64,000 nt of DNA. Origin: a virus. The DNA lies in the IMG/VR virus record IMGVR_UViG_3300027754_003437, positions 62,001-126,000 of that record, one strand, 5' to 3'. A program made the translations under genes and the position numbers. Under the pieces are notes generated by a model. That model did not search any database. It was not told the DNA's origin and saw nothing but the letters and a program-made list of their open reading frames with translations. Below, piece by piece: positions 22,118 to 31,011 of this stretch (positions are counted from its first letter, which is position 1; each line of letters begins with the position of its first letter).

Positions 22118-23150
22118 TTACGAATTCCAATACAGGTTCAACAATACTGGTGTTGAGCAATTTTTTTGTTAGGTCTTGATCAAAGAACCTTGCGCTATTA
22201 TACAACAATTTTTCTTTAATTGCAGGATTATCGAGCAGCCTGTGATCAAAGTCCCGCACAATTTGTACTATGCGGTCGATTCTTTCTCGCCAGTCAGTGA
22301 TATCATCATATGTTTCGTCCCATAATTCAGGAAATGTTTCAAATCCTTGACTGCGCAAGTGTGCTAGATTACCCGATGTGCTGACCATTAATATAGGATG
22401 CTTGCAGGCCATGGGCTTGTAACTCTTTTCACTCAAGAAAAAACGATCATTCTCAGTCAAACTGTAGCCCGTAAAAGCACAATCATCAATATAAGTTTCC
22501 ACAGCCAGGGTAAAGACGGTACTGTCCATCCAGTCTGTATTGATGTATCGTTGCCAGGCATCTTTAAGCGTTAACGGCACTGCATTTTGTAGTGTCATAG
22601 AGCAATCATCGGGTAAAAAGACTCCACGGTGTCTATAACTGTGTATGCTGTCCTCTAATAGATCCCCCAGACTGTCATAAAGATAATCACGTTCCGGGCG
22701 GTGTAGCCCAATGCTCATAAAGAATTTCTTTTTTACCCCAGGTGACTGTGGTTGATATTGATCTAACTCAAAAGCATGTAGCGCACTTTGAGTTGTTATC
22801 CAATACCAATACGGTGTGGCAATAATTTTCACTCCTGGAATGATCTTTGCACTATCACCACTTACAATAATTGTTCCTTGCCCAGGATGTTGTAGCATGA
22901 GCACAAATACCCAATGCAGACCATAATGCACATAGTGTTCATTCTTTGCGTCAAATATCACGCAATGTCCGCGATCTAAATGAGTTTGTATTGTGTTGTG
23001 ATATGGCCCATACATGTCATAATAAAATATAGTGTCTGCATCATATGTGCAATCAGGATCCCAATAATCCACAGGATAATCCACAGGCACGGCCGGTCGA
23101 AACCAATTCGGTGACTGATCCTGCAGAAACATGTACACAATCTTACGCAT
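22110..23150 (-). CDS. Glycosyltransferase-like protein, SEKxxKPI family member 3
   Basis: 346 residues. It carries FLSEKSYKPMACKHPI (about 240-255) and then GNLAHLRSQGFETFPELWDE, matching the plus-strand members at 14873 and 16017. The N-terminal half has strands around YDMYGPYHNTIQTHLDRG and FDAKNEHYVHYG that may form a first Rossmann-like domain. It is flanked on both sides by radical SAM genes with 8-base overlaps, pairing it physically with that chemistry. GT-B-like sugar transfer is the best guess but remains unproven. Confidence 0.55.
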   Translation of the reverse strand: MRKIVYMFLQDQSPNWFRPAVPVDYPVDYWDPDCTYDADTIFYYDMYGPYHNTIQTHLDRGHCVIFDAKNEHYVHYGLHWVFVLMLQHPGQGTIIVSGDSAKIIPGVKIIATPYWYWITTQSALHAFELDQYQPQSPGVKKKFFMSIGLHRPERDYLYDSLGDLLEDSIHSYRHRGVFLPDDCSMTLQNAVPLTLKDAWQRYINTDWMDSTVFTLAVETYIDDCAFTGYSLTENDRFFLSEKSYKPMACKHPILMVSTSGNLAHLRSQGFETFPELWDETYDDITDWRERIDRIVQIVRDFDHRLLDNPAIKEKLLYNSARFFDQDLTKKLLNTSIVEPVLEFVNA

Positions 23151-24357
23151 GTTTTTGGTACTGCAACAAGTCAGCCAATTCTGGTGCTACTCGGCGCAGG
23201 TCTTGGTTGCGTTTGCGATCTAGGTCAGCAATTTTCATGCGTGTCATAAAGCCGTCGGTTGATGCACCTGAATTCATAAAGTCCCGTATACGATCAAATT
23301 CCCCACGATAAATGGTATTCACTGAATCCAAGTATTCGGTGATGGCTTGTTTGGCCACATCGGGCAAACAAGCAATTGAGAAATACCAGGCATCGTGCAT
23401 CATGTTCCAGTACACAAAAGAGAAACTCGCACGGTTGCGTTCCAGCCAAGTCGCAACGTTGCCAAGATAACGCACATTGAACACGTTGACTGTGGTACAC
23501 ACTTGCAGTTGAATATTGGGGTGTATTTCCTTTAGATCTGTGAAACGATCTAGATTTTCACAAACCAGAGCCCACTCAGCATTGGAGCGTTGATATTCAA
23601 AACGCTCGCCCACATCATCTATTGAAAATGCTATTTCCACTGTTTTAAAATGCTTCCAAATTGACTCAGCCTGCTCAGGATATTGTGTGCCATTTGTGTT
23701 GTAGTGTATTTCTACTTGATGCGCTATACCGCGATCCACAATGCCTCGAAGCATGTCAAAGTGTTCTGCAATCATAAATGGCTCACCGCCAGTGAATTCA
23801 ATATAGCGTATGTCATCGACCACTGAGTCAATTTGATCCCAGAATTGAGGATTGTCCCTGGGCCAAGCACCAGCACGTAGCATTGTGTAAGCGTGTGACT
23901 TTTTCTGTTCGTCCCGGGGCAATTGTGCAATTTCTTCTGCGGCAAATTGGCTGCTGGACCATGACCCGCATATACGACATTTAAGATTACATATATTGCC
24001 TAATTTAAGGTCCAGAAACATCAGGGGTTTGGCATCTGCTGTGAATTCTGACCCAATGCCCATGTGCTTGAGTCTATCCAAGGTGTGCATTCTTTTGCTT
24101 GTGCGCCCCGAACGCTCTTCTGACCAACACTTGCGACATGTTTGTGGTTGTTCGCTGTCCAGGAATTGTTGGCGTAGATTGCGCATGTAATTTGAGTTTT
24201 GTATGTCCACAAAATTGGCAGTGCTTAATTCAAACTTATTTCCTGCGTTGTCTACAATTTCGTCATCGGCCAGACAGCATGGACGCACTGTACCAATGGG
24301 TGAGGCTTCTAGGCTAATCCAAGGTAGTACACAAAATTTATCTTGTGGTAATTTCAT
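23143..24357 (-). CDS. Twitch-type radical SAM protein 2
   Basis: 404 residues. CxxxCxxC is CNLKCRIC (C123, C127, C130); GGEPFM follows. Pre-barrel cysteines C9 (CVLPW), C27-C28 and C74/C77 (CRKC) match the auxiliary-cluster pattern of protein 1. It has the shortest N-terminus of the CxxPW subgroup. The start at 24357 overlaps a 32-codon remnant frame by 20 bases. Ends overlapping the SEKxxKPI gene at 23150 by 8 bases. Probable [4Fe-4S]-dependent radical enzyme; reaction unknown. Confidence 0.8.
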   Translation of the reverse strand: MKLPQDKFCVLPWISLEASPIGTVRPCCLADDEIVDNAGNKFELSTANFVDIQNSNYMRNLRQQFLDSEQPQTCRKCWSEERSGRTSKRMHTLDRLKHMGIGSEFTADAKPLMFLDLKLGNICNLKCRICGSWSSSQFAAEEIAQLPRDEQKKSHAYTMLRAGAWPRDNPQFWDQIDSVVDDIRYIEFTGGEPFMIAEHFDMLRGIVDRGIAHQVEIHYNTNGTQYPEQAESIWKHFKTVEIAFSIDDVGERFEYQRSNAEWALVCENLDRFTDLKEIHPNIQLQVCTTVNVFNVRYLGNVATWLERNRASFSFVYWNMMHDAWYFSIACLPDVAKQAITEYLDSVNTIYRGEFDRIRDFMNSGASTDGFMTRMKIADLDRKRNQDLRRVAPELADLLQYQKHA

Positions 24358-24436
24358 TTAATGATCCATGTAATCGTTGTGCCCATTGTCCGTGACACAC
24401 AGCACTATGGCTACAACCCAGTGCCAATGCTGTCAT
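24338..24436 (-). pseudogene. 32-codon remnant resembling the start of an SGNH-type hydrolase
   Basis: The frame starts at an ATGA overlap with the preceding radical SAM stop and ends with TAA inside the next radical SAM gene. Its first residues (MTALALGCSHSAV, then GQWAQRL) look like the first strand and block I of phage SGNH/GDSL-like proteins, where GCSH carries the nucleophile serine. The rest of such a protein (about 200-300 residues) is absent, so this is probably a truncated leftover, or a short coupling peptide. No continuation is visible in other frames, which are occupied by the radical SAM gene. Confidence 0.45.
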
Positions 24437-26130
24437 TTTAATGCTGCCAATTCAGGCAATGCGTCTGCCCACGATTCATTTCTGATTCCATCAAGTTGAT
24501 TGGTCTTTTCCCAGAACTTGTCAATTAAATGGCTGTTGTCTGTTGCGTTCATAAAGGTAATGGCCGATTCAAACCCTTGTGTGGCACGCTGTAGCGGATC
24601 CCGGTCGCTCATCCAACTCAGGTGCTTGCGATATTTTTCTTCCAGTCGTTGTTTGTATTCCTGCGGTGCAATATCTATTCTATAGTACGGGGGATCTTGC
24701 AAGATATTTACATTGAGATCCTGGGCACGAATCAACCCGGCAGCCACCCATTCGCGATGAAAATCTGGCAGGTGCCAAGCATTCATTATGCTCAAGGTAG
24801 GGCTAATATAAAAATCCACCCCAGGACATATTGCAATCATCTCGTGACGGTTTTTTACCACATCATACCAGCGGGTACCTTTGCGTATGTATTCAGCGGG
24901 CAGTCCCATGCCATCTAGACTGGCGCCAACAGATACTGATTTGAACTGTTTCCAATATTCAAATACACTGCGTCCTTTTAAATCTGTGTGGGTAAAGTTG
25001 GTGTTATACACCAACCGTACATGGAACATTTTGCGTCGCACCAGTTCGTCTAAGATGCGATAATGCTCTTCCATCAACAATGGTTCCCCGCCGGCAAAGT
25101 AAATCTGCTCCACGTGCTCAATGTGTTCTACCAATTGATCCCATGCGTCTATTTCGAATCTTCCAGCATAGTTTAGTACCTTGTTGTGTTTTTTCCATTC
25201 AGGACCTGCCAATTGGGCTTGATCTTTGTACCAACTTGAACTAAAGATGTGGCCACAACTGCGACAACTTAAATTACATAGATTACTAAATCGAATGTCC
25301 CAGTAAGTCAATTCAAATTCATCCAATGTACCATCCGGCTGTGTGTTGTGAGTTTTGTTTATATGGTGTCCAAAGTGTTTGTTGGCACTGATACGTCCAC
25401 TCATGAATCCCACTTCCTCTTGCTCGTAACAACGATTACAAGCATGTACTGGAGTGCTATTCAGCATGTTTCTGCGGATCTCGCGTAGGGGCTCCTGATT
25501 CCATATTTCTTTTATGGTGTGCTGGCGCATGTCCCCCATCGGGAACTGCATGTCTGCTGAACAACAAGGATATGCTTTGCCATTGGGGTAGGCGTGGAAA
25601 TGAATCCAAGGCAGCATACAAAATGTTTTGCTTTTGGTCAGTAGATCCTGGTCAACTTGAGTCAACTGAGCCAGATCTATTTTCAATGGTTCTTGGGAAT
25701 TATATGCGTTGCGCACGATCTTTTTTGTTATGTCTTGGGCATACACAACAATTTCAATTGGCACACGGTCACTGCTGATCCTATCAAACGATTTGCTGTA
25801 TGCTTCGGGCAAGGTAGCATCTGTGGTTAACAATATAACAAAAAAATTGCTGATATCAATTTCGTTTAGACGTCTTTGCACTTGTTCTAGCAGTTGTCCA
25901 ACCAAACTGTAGTTGTCTGAGTAAACGTCACCACGAGTGAGTGTGAGCAGTATGCGTTGGTTATTTTCAAACACCGGCTGATGCACAGAACCAAATACTG
26001 TTCGTAGCCAGGCTTTTTTATCAAAGTCAGACAAGTCATGCCATTGGTCTAGATCAATGACTGACACTATGTCATATTGTTGTTTTAATCTGTTTATCTC
26101 GTGTGCTAGTATCATAATGCGTTGTACCAT
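24433..26130 (-). CDS. Twitch-type radical SAM protein 3 with N-terminal extension
   Basis: 565 residues, about 140-165 longer than proteins 1 and 2 at the N-terminus. The extension (1-165) reads as an alpha/beta domain (YDIVSVIDLDQW, FFVILLTTDATLPEA, VPIEIVVYAQDI). The radical SAM part starts near residue 169: C171 (CMLPW), C189-C190, C231/C234 (CNRC), the core CNLSCRSC (C285, C289, C292) and GGEPLL. It is the largest member of the CxxPW subgroup. The extension resembles no domain I recognise; it may bind the substrate or a carrier. Overlaps the next gene upstream by 19 bases. Confidence 0.75.
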   Translation of the reverse strand: MVQRIMILAHEINRLKQQYDIVSVIDLDQWHDLSDFDKKAWLRTVFGSVHQPVFENNQRILLTLTRGDVYSDNYSLVGQLLEQVQRRLNEIDISNFFVILLTTDATLPEAYSKSFDRISSDRVPIEIVVYAQDITKKIVRNAYNSQEPLKIDLAQLTQVDQDLLTKSKTFCMLPWIHFHAYPNGKAYPCCSADMQFPMGDMRQHTIKEIWNQEPLREIRRNMLNSTPVHACNRCYEQEEVGFMSGRISANKHFGHHINKTHNTQPDGTLDEFELTYWDIRFSNLCNLSCRSCGHIFSSSWYKDQAQLAGPEWKKHNKVLNYAGRFEIDAWDQLVEHIEHVEQIYFAGGEPLLMEEHYRILDELVRRKMFHVRLVYNTNFTHTDLKGRSVFEYWKQFKSVSVGASLDGMGLPAEYIRKGTRWYDVVKNRHEMIAICPGVDFYISPTLSIMNAWHLPDFHREWVAAGLIRAQDLNVNILQDPPYYRIDIAPQEYKQRLEEKYRKHLSWMSDRDPLQRATQGFESAITFMNATDNSHLIDKFWEKTNQLDGIRNESWADALPELAALK

Positions 26131-27443
26131 TCTTTTAATTCGGGAAATGCTGTGTCAAAGTCTTTTGATCTACGTTGATCATACTGTGAATAAAACTGTC
26201 GAAAATCATTTAATAGTTTGGGGCGATCAAATGCTTCTGAATGCGGGGTCTTGACCACATCCAAGTAATCTATTAATCGTTGTGTGTGATTGACTTCGTG
26301 TTCGTGTATGACGTCACTGTCAGACCAATGCGCCAGCCATGTGACCAAGCGTTGTCTATATACTTGGCGCTGGGCGTCGGGTAGAATCAATGGTGATTGA
26401 AATGACGGAAAGCGTAAGATATTTAGTGTGAAACTTATAGCATCCTTTCCGTATTCCATTTTCCAATTCATTATGCACTCTAACAACTGATCCAGTGTGC
26501 TCAGGCACAGTGCATTAATGGTACACATAACGTGTATGCCCCGGAACTGCCCCGAATCTAACAAGCGTTCTACATTGTTGGCCCAGTCGTCCCAGATCAG
26601 GCCGTCACGTATATACTCTGCTTGAGTGGAGATTGCCTCATTGCTTGTGTATAAGTCGATGGCCATGCCATGTGTACTGGCAAGTAATCGATCAATGTCA
26701 ACTTCGGTGCCCAGATTACTATTGATAGCCAAGCGTGTGCTACTCTTGCCCTGATTATCTCGAAACCAATCAATGAGTCGCCAGGTATGGGCAGACATAA
26801 GGGGCTCTCCTCCGGTAATTCTAAGTTCCTGAAGGGTATGATGTAGATCTGTTTCCCACCAAGCAAAAAATGCGTCAATATAAGGATTAGCCTCTGTGAT
26901 CCTAAACAGTTGTGCATTATCGTGAGTATGAGTAAAGTGGTTGCGACCGTCACTGACAAGATCATTGTAGGGTCCATTTGTACGTATGTCCTTGACCCAA
27001 GTTGTGCTAAAAGCAGGATTACAATAGGAGCAAGCAAACTGACAAGTACGATCAAAAGCAATTTCCAGTGTGCGGAGATTGACGTCGGTATCGGGTGCAG
27101 TATTAAATGCTTCATTCAAGGCCTCTATGGGGTATATCTTACTTTTGTACACACGGTCTGACACAGCGTCCAATCCCATGTCTTCGATCTTCCAACAATA
27201 CTCACAACCTGCAGGACGTTCGCCCGCAAGCATTTTACGACGATCCTCTTTCTTTTGATCAGTGTTGTGCAGTAGCCTAGGGTTGGAACGTACTCGATCC
27301 GGGTCCACCAAATGGGCTGGCGGGTGATGGCAACTGGTAGTCTGCCCTGATCCTAACCAAATGGTTGCGTTGTACCATTTCGCCGCACAGAAACTGGCTG
27401 AGAGAGGGTCTAATACTGTGTGTTTAAATTCTAGATCATTCAT
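26112..27443 (-). CDS. Twitch-type radical SAM protein 4 (second subgroup)
   Basis: 443 residues. The core motif is CQFACSYC (C134, C138, C141) with GGEPLM. The pre-barrel cysteines differ from proteins 1-3: C19 in FCAAKW, C38 in TSCHHPP and C80/C83 (CEYC). Protein 5 (29632-31011) shares this CxAKW...SCxHPP pattern. The subgroup also shares HNTxxKK...RRKML at about 59-72. It overlaps the SEKxxKPI-like gene upstream by 8 bases and radical SAM gene 3 by 19. Likely a distinct substrate from the other three. Confidence 0.8.
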   Translation of the reverse strand: MNDLEFKHTVLDPLSASFCAAKWYNATIWLGSGQTTSCHHPPAHLVDPDRVRSNPRLLHNTDQKKEDRRKMLAGERPAGCEYCWKIEDMGLDAVSDRVYKSKIYPIEALNEAFNTAPDTDVNLRTLEIAFDRTCQFACSYCNPAFSTTWVKDIRTNGPYNDLVSDGRNHFTHTHDNAQLFRITEANPYIDAFFAWWETDLHHTLQELRITGGEPLMSAHTWRLIDWFRDNQGKSSTRLAINSNLGTEVDIDRLLASTHGMAIDLYTSNEAISTQAEYIRDGLIWDDWANNVERLLDSGQFRGIHVMCTINALCLSTLDQLLECIMNWKMEYGKDAISFTLNILRFPSFQSPLILPDAQRQVYRQRLVTWLAHWSDSDVIHEHEVNHTQRLIDYLDVVKTPHSEAFDRPKLLNDFRQFYSQYDQRRSKDFDTAFPELKEWYNAL

Positions 27444-28533
27444 TGAATAAGTTACTAACTATGTGGTTTTGTTCATCAGCCCATTCATACCAACGTTGTC
27501 TATTATGCAACAAGTCCGGTAGCATGCGGTTGTACATATCTAGTAGTTCAGTTGGGCTGGCTGTACTCAGTTGTTTTATTGCCGCAATCAATGCAGTGTG
27601 TAGTGTGTCATTGGGATCTATTGTGGGATCAGGACGAAGTTTCAGTCCCGGAAAATAATGATCAAACATACGAAATCCATTGTGTTCCCAGAATTCGTAA
27701 TGTTGTGTTTGTCCGTTGATCAAGAAAGGTCGCAGGCCAATAATGGGTTTAAAATCAATTTGATTTATAAATTGATTTCGAGGATTGTTACTGGTGCCAC
27801 CTACTATGTGCAAGAAATGATGTTGCCAATAATGCATATTGTGCAAACTAAAAAGGTCGTGTGGGATGTCGTGTGGGGTAGCGGCTGAGCTTTCAGGGTA
27901 CCAGTGTCCGTATTTTACATAGTCCTGATTTTTCTCTCCAATGGAGAAATAAAGATCCTTGTCCGGCCCTGTATCCCCGTCGAAAGATCTTCCCAGGGTC
28001 ACTACTCCAAGATCCTTTAGATTGTGTTCGATTAACTTTTTTACAAATGCCAATCTATGTGGGTAAGGTTTGCGATTGTAACTGATAAACAAGTACTTGG
28101 GATCAGTCAATACTAATTCTTGTGTTTGATATATTTCAAAATGATCTCTGCACACAATAGCAAAAAAGTTAAAGTAAATGGTTGTGCTGTCTGCAGGCGC
28201 CCAGATGGGGCTGGGGGTGTCAAAGTTGCCCAGGAAGTATGTGTGTTTGATCGCCAGGCGTTGGATTAGTTCCAGTACCACTGGTTCGTGATGCTGTGAA
28301 AAGTAATCCACAGTGGACACCACAAACAAGTTGTCAAACTGTTCTCCTGCTGTGAGTATTTGTTGCAGTTCCGCATCCTCGCTGGGCGGCAAGCGCCAGG
28401 TGGTATTGAACAGCAGATTGCGTTGCGTGGGGAAAGTCTGATCAATCTGTTGCTGAATACCGCGAAGTATTGACTGTTCGTAACTGCCATAAACCCATTG
28501 TTCAGGAAAGGAATTAATTATACTTGTGATCAT
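27436..28533 (-). CDS. Divergent SEKxxKPI-like protein (member 4)
   Basis: 365 residues. The family end is degenerate: IDFKPIIGLRPFLING (about 266-281) replaces SEKxxKPIxxGxPF, and HNGFRMFDHYFPG replaces the LRxxGFxTF part. The SEK lysine and glutamate of the other members are missing, so activity may be lost or altered. The N-terminal domain has FNTTWRLPPSEDAE and FLGNFDTPSPIW. It overlaps neighbours by 4 and 8 bases in the radical SAM run. It could be a non-catalytic partner of the adjacent member at 28530. Confidence 0.5.
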   Translation of the reverse strand: MITSIINSFPEQWVYGSYEQSILRGIQQQIDQTFPTQRNLLFNTTWRLPPSEDAELQQILTAGEQFDNLFVVSTVDYFSQHHEPVVLELIQRLAIKHTYFLGNFDTPSPIWAPADSTTIYFNFFAIVCRDHFEIYQTQELVLTDPKYLFISYNRKPYPHRLAFVKKLIEHNLKDLGVVTLGRSFDGDTGPDKDLYFSIGEKNQDYVKYGHWYPESSAATPHDIPHDLFSLHNMHYWQHHFLHIVGGTSNNPRNQFINQIDFKPIIGLRPFLINGQTQHYEFWEHNGFRMFDHYFPGLKLRPDPTIDPNDTLHTALIAAIKQLSTASPTELLDMYNRMLPDLLHNRQRWYEWADEQNHIVSNLFNE

Positions 28534-29648
28534 TTGAGGTTGAATGTGCGGTCCACAAAGTCCAGGAACTGCTGGGGGAATTCAGCGCGAATTTTAGGGC
28601 CAAGGTCGGCCATATGCTGTTGATTATACTTACTTATTTGTTCCGCCGCAACCAGGAATTTTGCCAGGTCTTGTTGACATAGATCTTGTACCACCGCTAC
28701 AATTCTATCTAGTCTGTCTTGATTGTTGTCCATTAGATCAAATGATTCGTCTATTAGATGACTGTAGGTTTGGAATCCTTGTTTTTTTAAGTCCCGATAA
28801 AAACCACAATTGGCCACTGCTATCCAGGGATGGCCCATGGCAATGGGTTTGTATATCTTTTCACTGCGCAAACTGTATGGATAATCGCATACTGTTTCTG
28901 TTACCAAACTAAAATAGGTATCAACATAAGGTTCAGCCTGTATGTAGATTTCTCCCCAATGGTCATTAAATAATTCTGCCTTGACAAAGGAGTTTTGGTG
29001 TGCCATATCCAAGCCCACACGAAATTGGTCAACTTCATATTTTGCGGGCAACAACTGTATTTTTGAAGGTCTGGACAACAGATCAGTTTGGTATGTGTGA
29101 TGGTACACTGGTGCAATGTCTAGATTGGTCCACAATGCCTGATCTAACAATGTACGCAGACTTTCAATCATGTATTTTCTGTGCGGGCGTGTGCGGCCAT
29201 TTAAAAACAAGAACTTGTAGGGTTTATGTAGTTTGGCATATATTTCATCTACTCTGGCACATTGATCACGATTTTCTTTGTACTCATATGGTTTGCACAA
29301 ATAACTGTCGTAGAACAAGTGCGGTAGGTCAGATTCCATGTCACCACAGCCTACCAGGGCCATTTTGTTCTGTTTTAATAAATCTATTAGACCCAGGCGT
29401 TCACATTGATGTTTCAATGTACTAGATCCTTCTGTAGGGTTGGCCAACACAGGATAAAAGAAACCAGTACTGGCCAATTCTTTAATCTTCACATGGTGCT
29501 GATTGAATGCTTGACGACTTATCACTGTGACAGAGCCTGCTTGCGGCTCATGCTGATCAAAATCCCAAAATGTATTGTCACAAAACTGTGCTATCTGTGG
29601 ATATATTTCACAGAAAGTATCGCATATGAGTTTATGTGTTTTTGGCAT
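28530..29648 (-). CDS. Glycosyltransferase-like protein, SEKxxKPI family member 5
   Basis: 372 residues from the ATG at 29648 (MPKTHKLICDTFCEIYPQ). Longer in-frame starts up to 29825 lie within the upstream radical SAM gene and are rejected. The family block LRSEKIYKPIAMGHPW (near 285-300), then GFYRDLKKQGFQTYSHLIDE, is complete. Further upstream, KFLFLNGRTRPHRKYMIESL resembles the inter-domain region of GT-B enzymes. Overlaps radical SAM gene 5 by 17 bases and the degenerate member by 4. Donor and acceptor unknown. Confidence 0.55.
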   Translation of the reverse strand: MPKTHKLICDTFCEIYPQIAQFCDNTFWDFDQHEPQAGSVTVISRQAFNQHHVKIKELASTGFFYPVLANPTEGSSTLKHQCERLGLIDLLKQNKMALVGCGDMESDLPHLFYDSYLCKPYEYKENRDQCARVDEIYAKLHKPYKFLFLNGRTRPHRKYMIESLRTLLDQALWTNLDIAPVYHHTYQTDLLSRPSKIQLLPAKYEVDQFRVGLDMAHQNSFVKAELFNDHWGEIYIQAEPYVDTYFSLVTETVCDYPYSLRSEKIYKPIAMGHPWIAVANCGFYRDLKKQGFQTYSHLIDESFDLMDNNQDRLDRIVAVVQDLCQQDLAKFLVAAEQISKYNQQHMADLGPKIRAEFPQQFLDFVDRTFNLK

Positions 29649-31011
29649 GATACTCACATTCGGCCCACCAGGCACGCATTTCAGGAAATGTTGCCAAGAA
29701 GTCTGTGCCTCGGCGGCAATCATGTTCCGCAAAGAAACGATAAAAATCTGCACGAGCCACAGAATGATCTTGTGCCTGCGCACTACGCATCCAGGCAATG
29801 TCTCTATCCAGGCGTGCCACTTCATAGTCTTTGAATCCGTGATAGGGATTGGTGTCTGTGATTAAATTTTGACTCATCCAGTCTCGAACACTTTCTAGTC
29901 GCTGTGCATATGATTCAGGCAAGGTCTGTAGGCTTTGCCAGGCAGGCTGTCTAAGCACAGGTGTATCAAACCACACACGCTGATATGTTGTGCTATGTTT
30001 CCGACGTAGTTCCAGTATGCCCTCCAGCAGTTGTTGCAGACTGCTCACTGACAGATTGTTCATTGTGATAATAAACGTTAGACTGTTGTAGGAGGGCACT
30101 TGAGTCAAGTATTGATCCACACGTGACCACACTAGATCAAACGTCATACCGTGTCGCATGTACTCTGCTTGAGCACCCCAGCCATCTAAACTCACATACT
30201 GCATGAAATGTTCTATGCGGCCATCACAAATGGTTTTGACAGCGGTCAGATACTTTTGAAACAACACTTCATCTACTGAGAAGTTTGATGTAACGTTCAA
30301 GTGCAGTTTCTTTGACGGATTTTCAATCACATGGTCAAACACTCTGTATGTGTTCTTGTCCATTAGCGGTTCACCACCGGTCATTCTAAAGTGTTCCAGT
30401 GTGGGATATAGTTGGGGCCACCAGGCCCAAAATGCTTCTACATAAGGGTTATGCTCTCGGGCAGGAATAATGCGCCTATTCCCGGTAAAATGGTCCAGAC
30501 TGTTGTGCGGAGTACTGGTAGCATAAGGCCCCATTCTCTGTGCTTCATCGTGCCAACTGCTACTAAATTGAGGACTACAATAACTACACTTGAGATTGCA
30601 AGCGTGATTAAAATTAACTTCAACATAACTAGGGATAATATCATCTTCGGCTCCTGTCGAATTTTTTATTTGTTCAAAGTCCATGGCGGCCCAGGGTTCG
30701 CCCGAACGATAGTGTCGATCACTCAATTTGCCCCGATCTTCCATGTTCCAGCAATAGGAGCATTCTTGTGGCCGCTCATTGCGCAACATTATTTGTCTCT
30801 GTTGTTTTTTGTGCTCGGTATTGTGTAGAGCACTGGGATTGAGTTTGACTGCTTCGGGGTCTATGGCATGTAGCGGTGGATGGTAGCAGGAATTGTTGAG
30901 TCCTGTAGGCAAGTGCAGGCTGACTTGTTTCCATTTGGCCAAACATAGTGCAGGACCCAGTTTGTCTTTCATTTGCTCTGCTGAGCCCATGAACACACTC
31001 TTGTTATCCAT
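29632..31011 (-). CDS. Twitch-type radical SAM protein 5 (second subgroup)
   Basis: 459 residues. Core CNLKCSYC (C138, C142, C145) and GGEPLM; auxiliary cysteines C23 (LCLAKW), C42 (SCYHPP), C84/C87 (CSYC). It is a paralogue of protein 4, sharing HNTEHKKQQRQIML and the SxQFSSSW segment after the cluster. It shares one base with the preceding glycosyltransferase stop (TAATG) and overlaps the following SEKxxKPI gene by 17. This adjacency suggests that radical chemistry acts on the product or carrier used by the transferases. Confidence 0.8.
   Translation of the reverse strand: MDNKSVFMGSAEQMKDKLGPALCLAKWKQVSLHLPTGLNNSCYHPPLHAIDPEAVKLNPSALHNTEHKKQQRQIMLRNERPQECSYCWNMEDRGKLSDRHYRSGEPWAAMDFEQIKNSTGAEDDIIPSYVEVNFNHACNLKCSYCSPQFSSSWHDEAQRMGPYATSTPHNSLDHFTGNRRIIPAREHNPYVEAFWAWWPQLYPTLEHFRMTGGEPLMDKNTYRVFDHVIENPSKKLHLNVTSNFSVDEVLFQKYLTAVKTICDGRIEHFMQYVSLDGWGAQAEYMRHGMTFDLVWSRVDQYLTQVPSYNSLTFIITMNNLSVSSLQQLLEGILELRRKHSTTYQRVWFDTPVLRQPAWQSLQTLPESYAQRLESVRDWMSQNLITDTNPYHGFKDYEVARLDRDIAWMRSAQAQDHSVARADFYRFFAEHDCRRGTDFLATFPEMRAWWAECEYHAKNT

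Noticed and set aside
28530-29825. Longer start for the SEKxxKPI gene at 29825
   Set aside because: The extra residues overlap the radical SAM coding sequence by about 190 bases and look unlike the family. The ATG at 29648 gives the usual short overlap.
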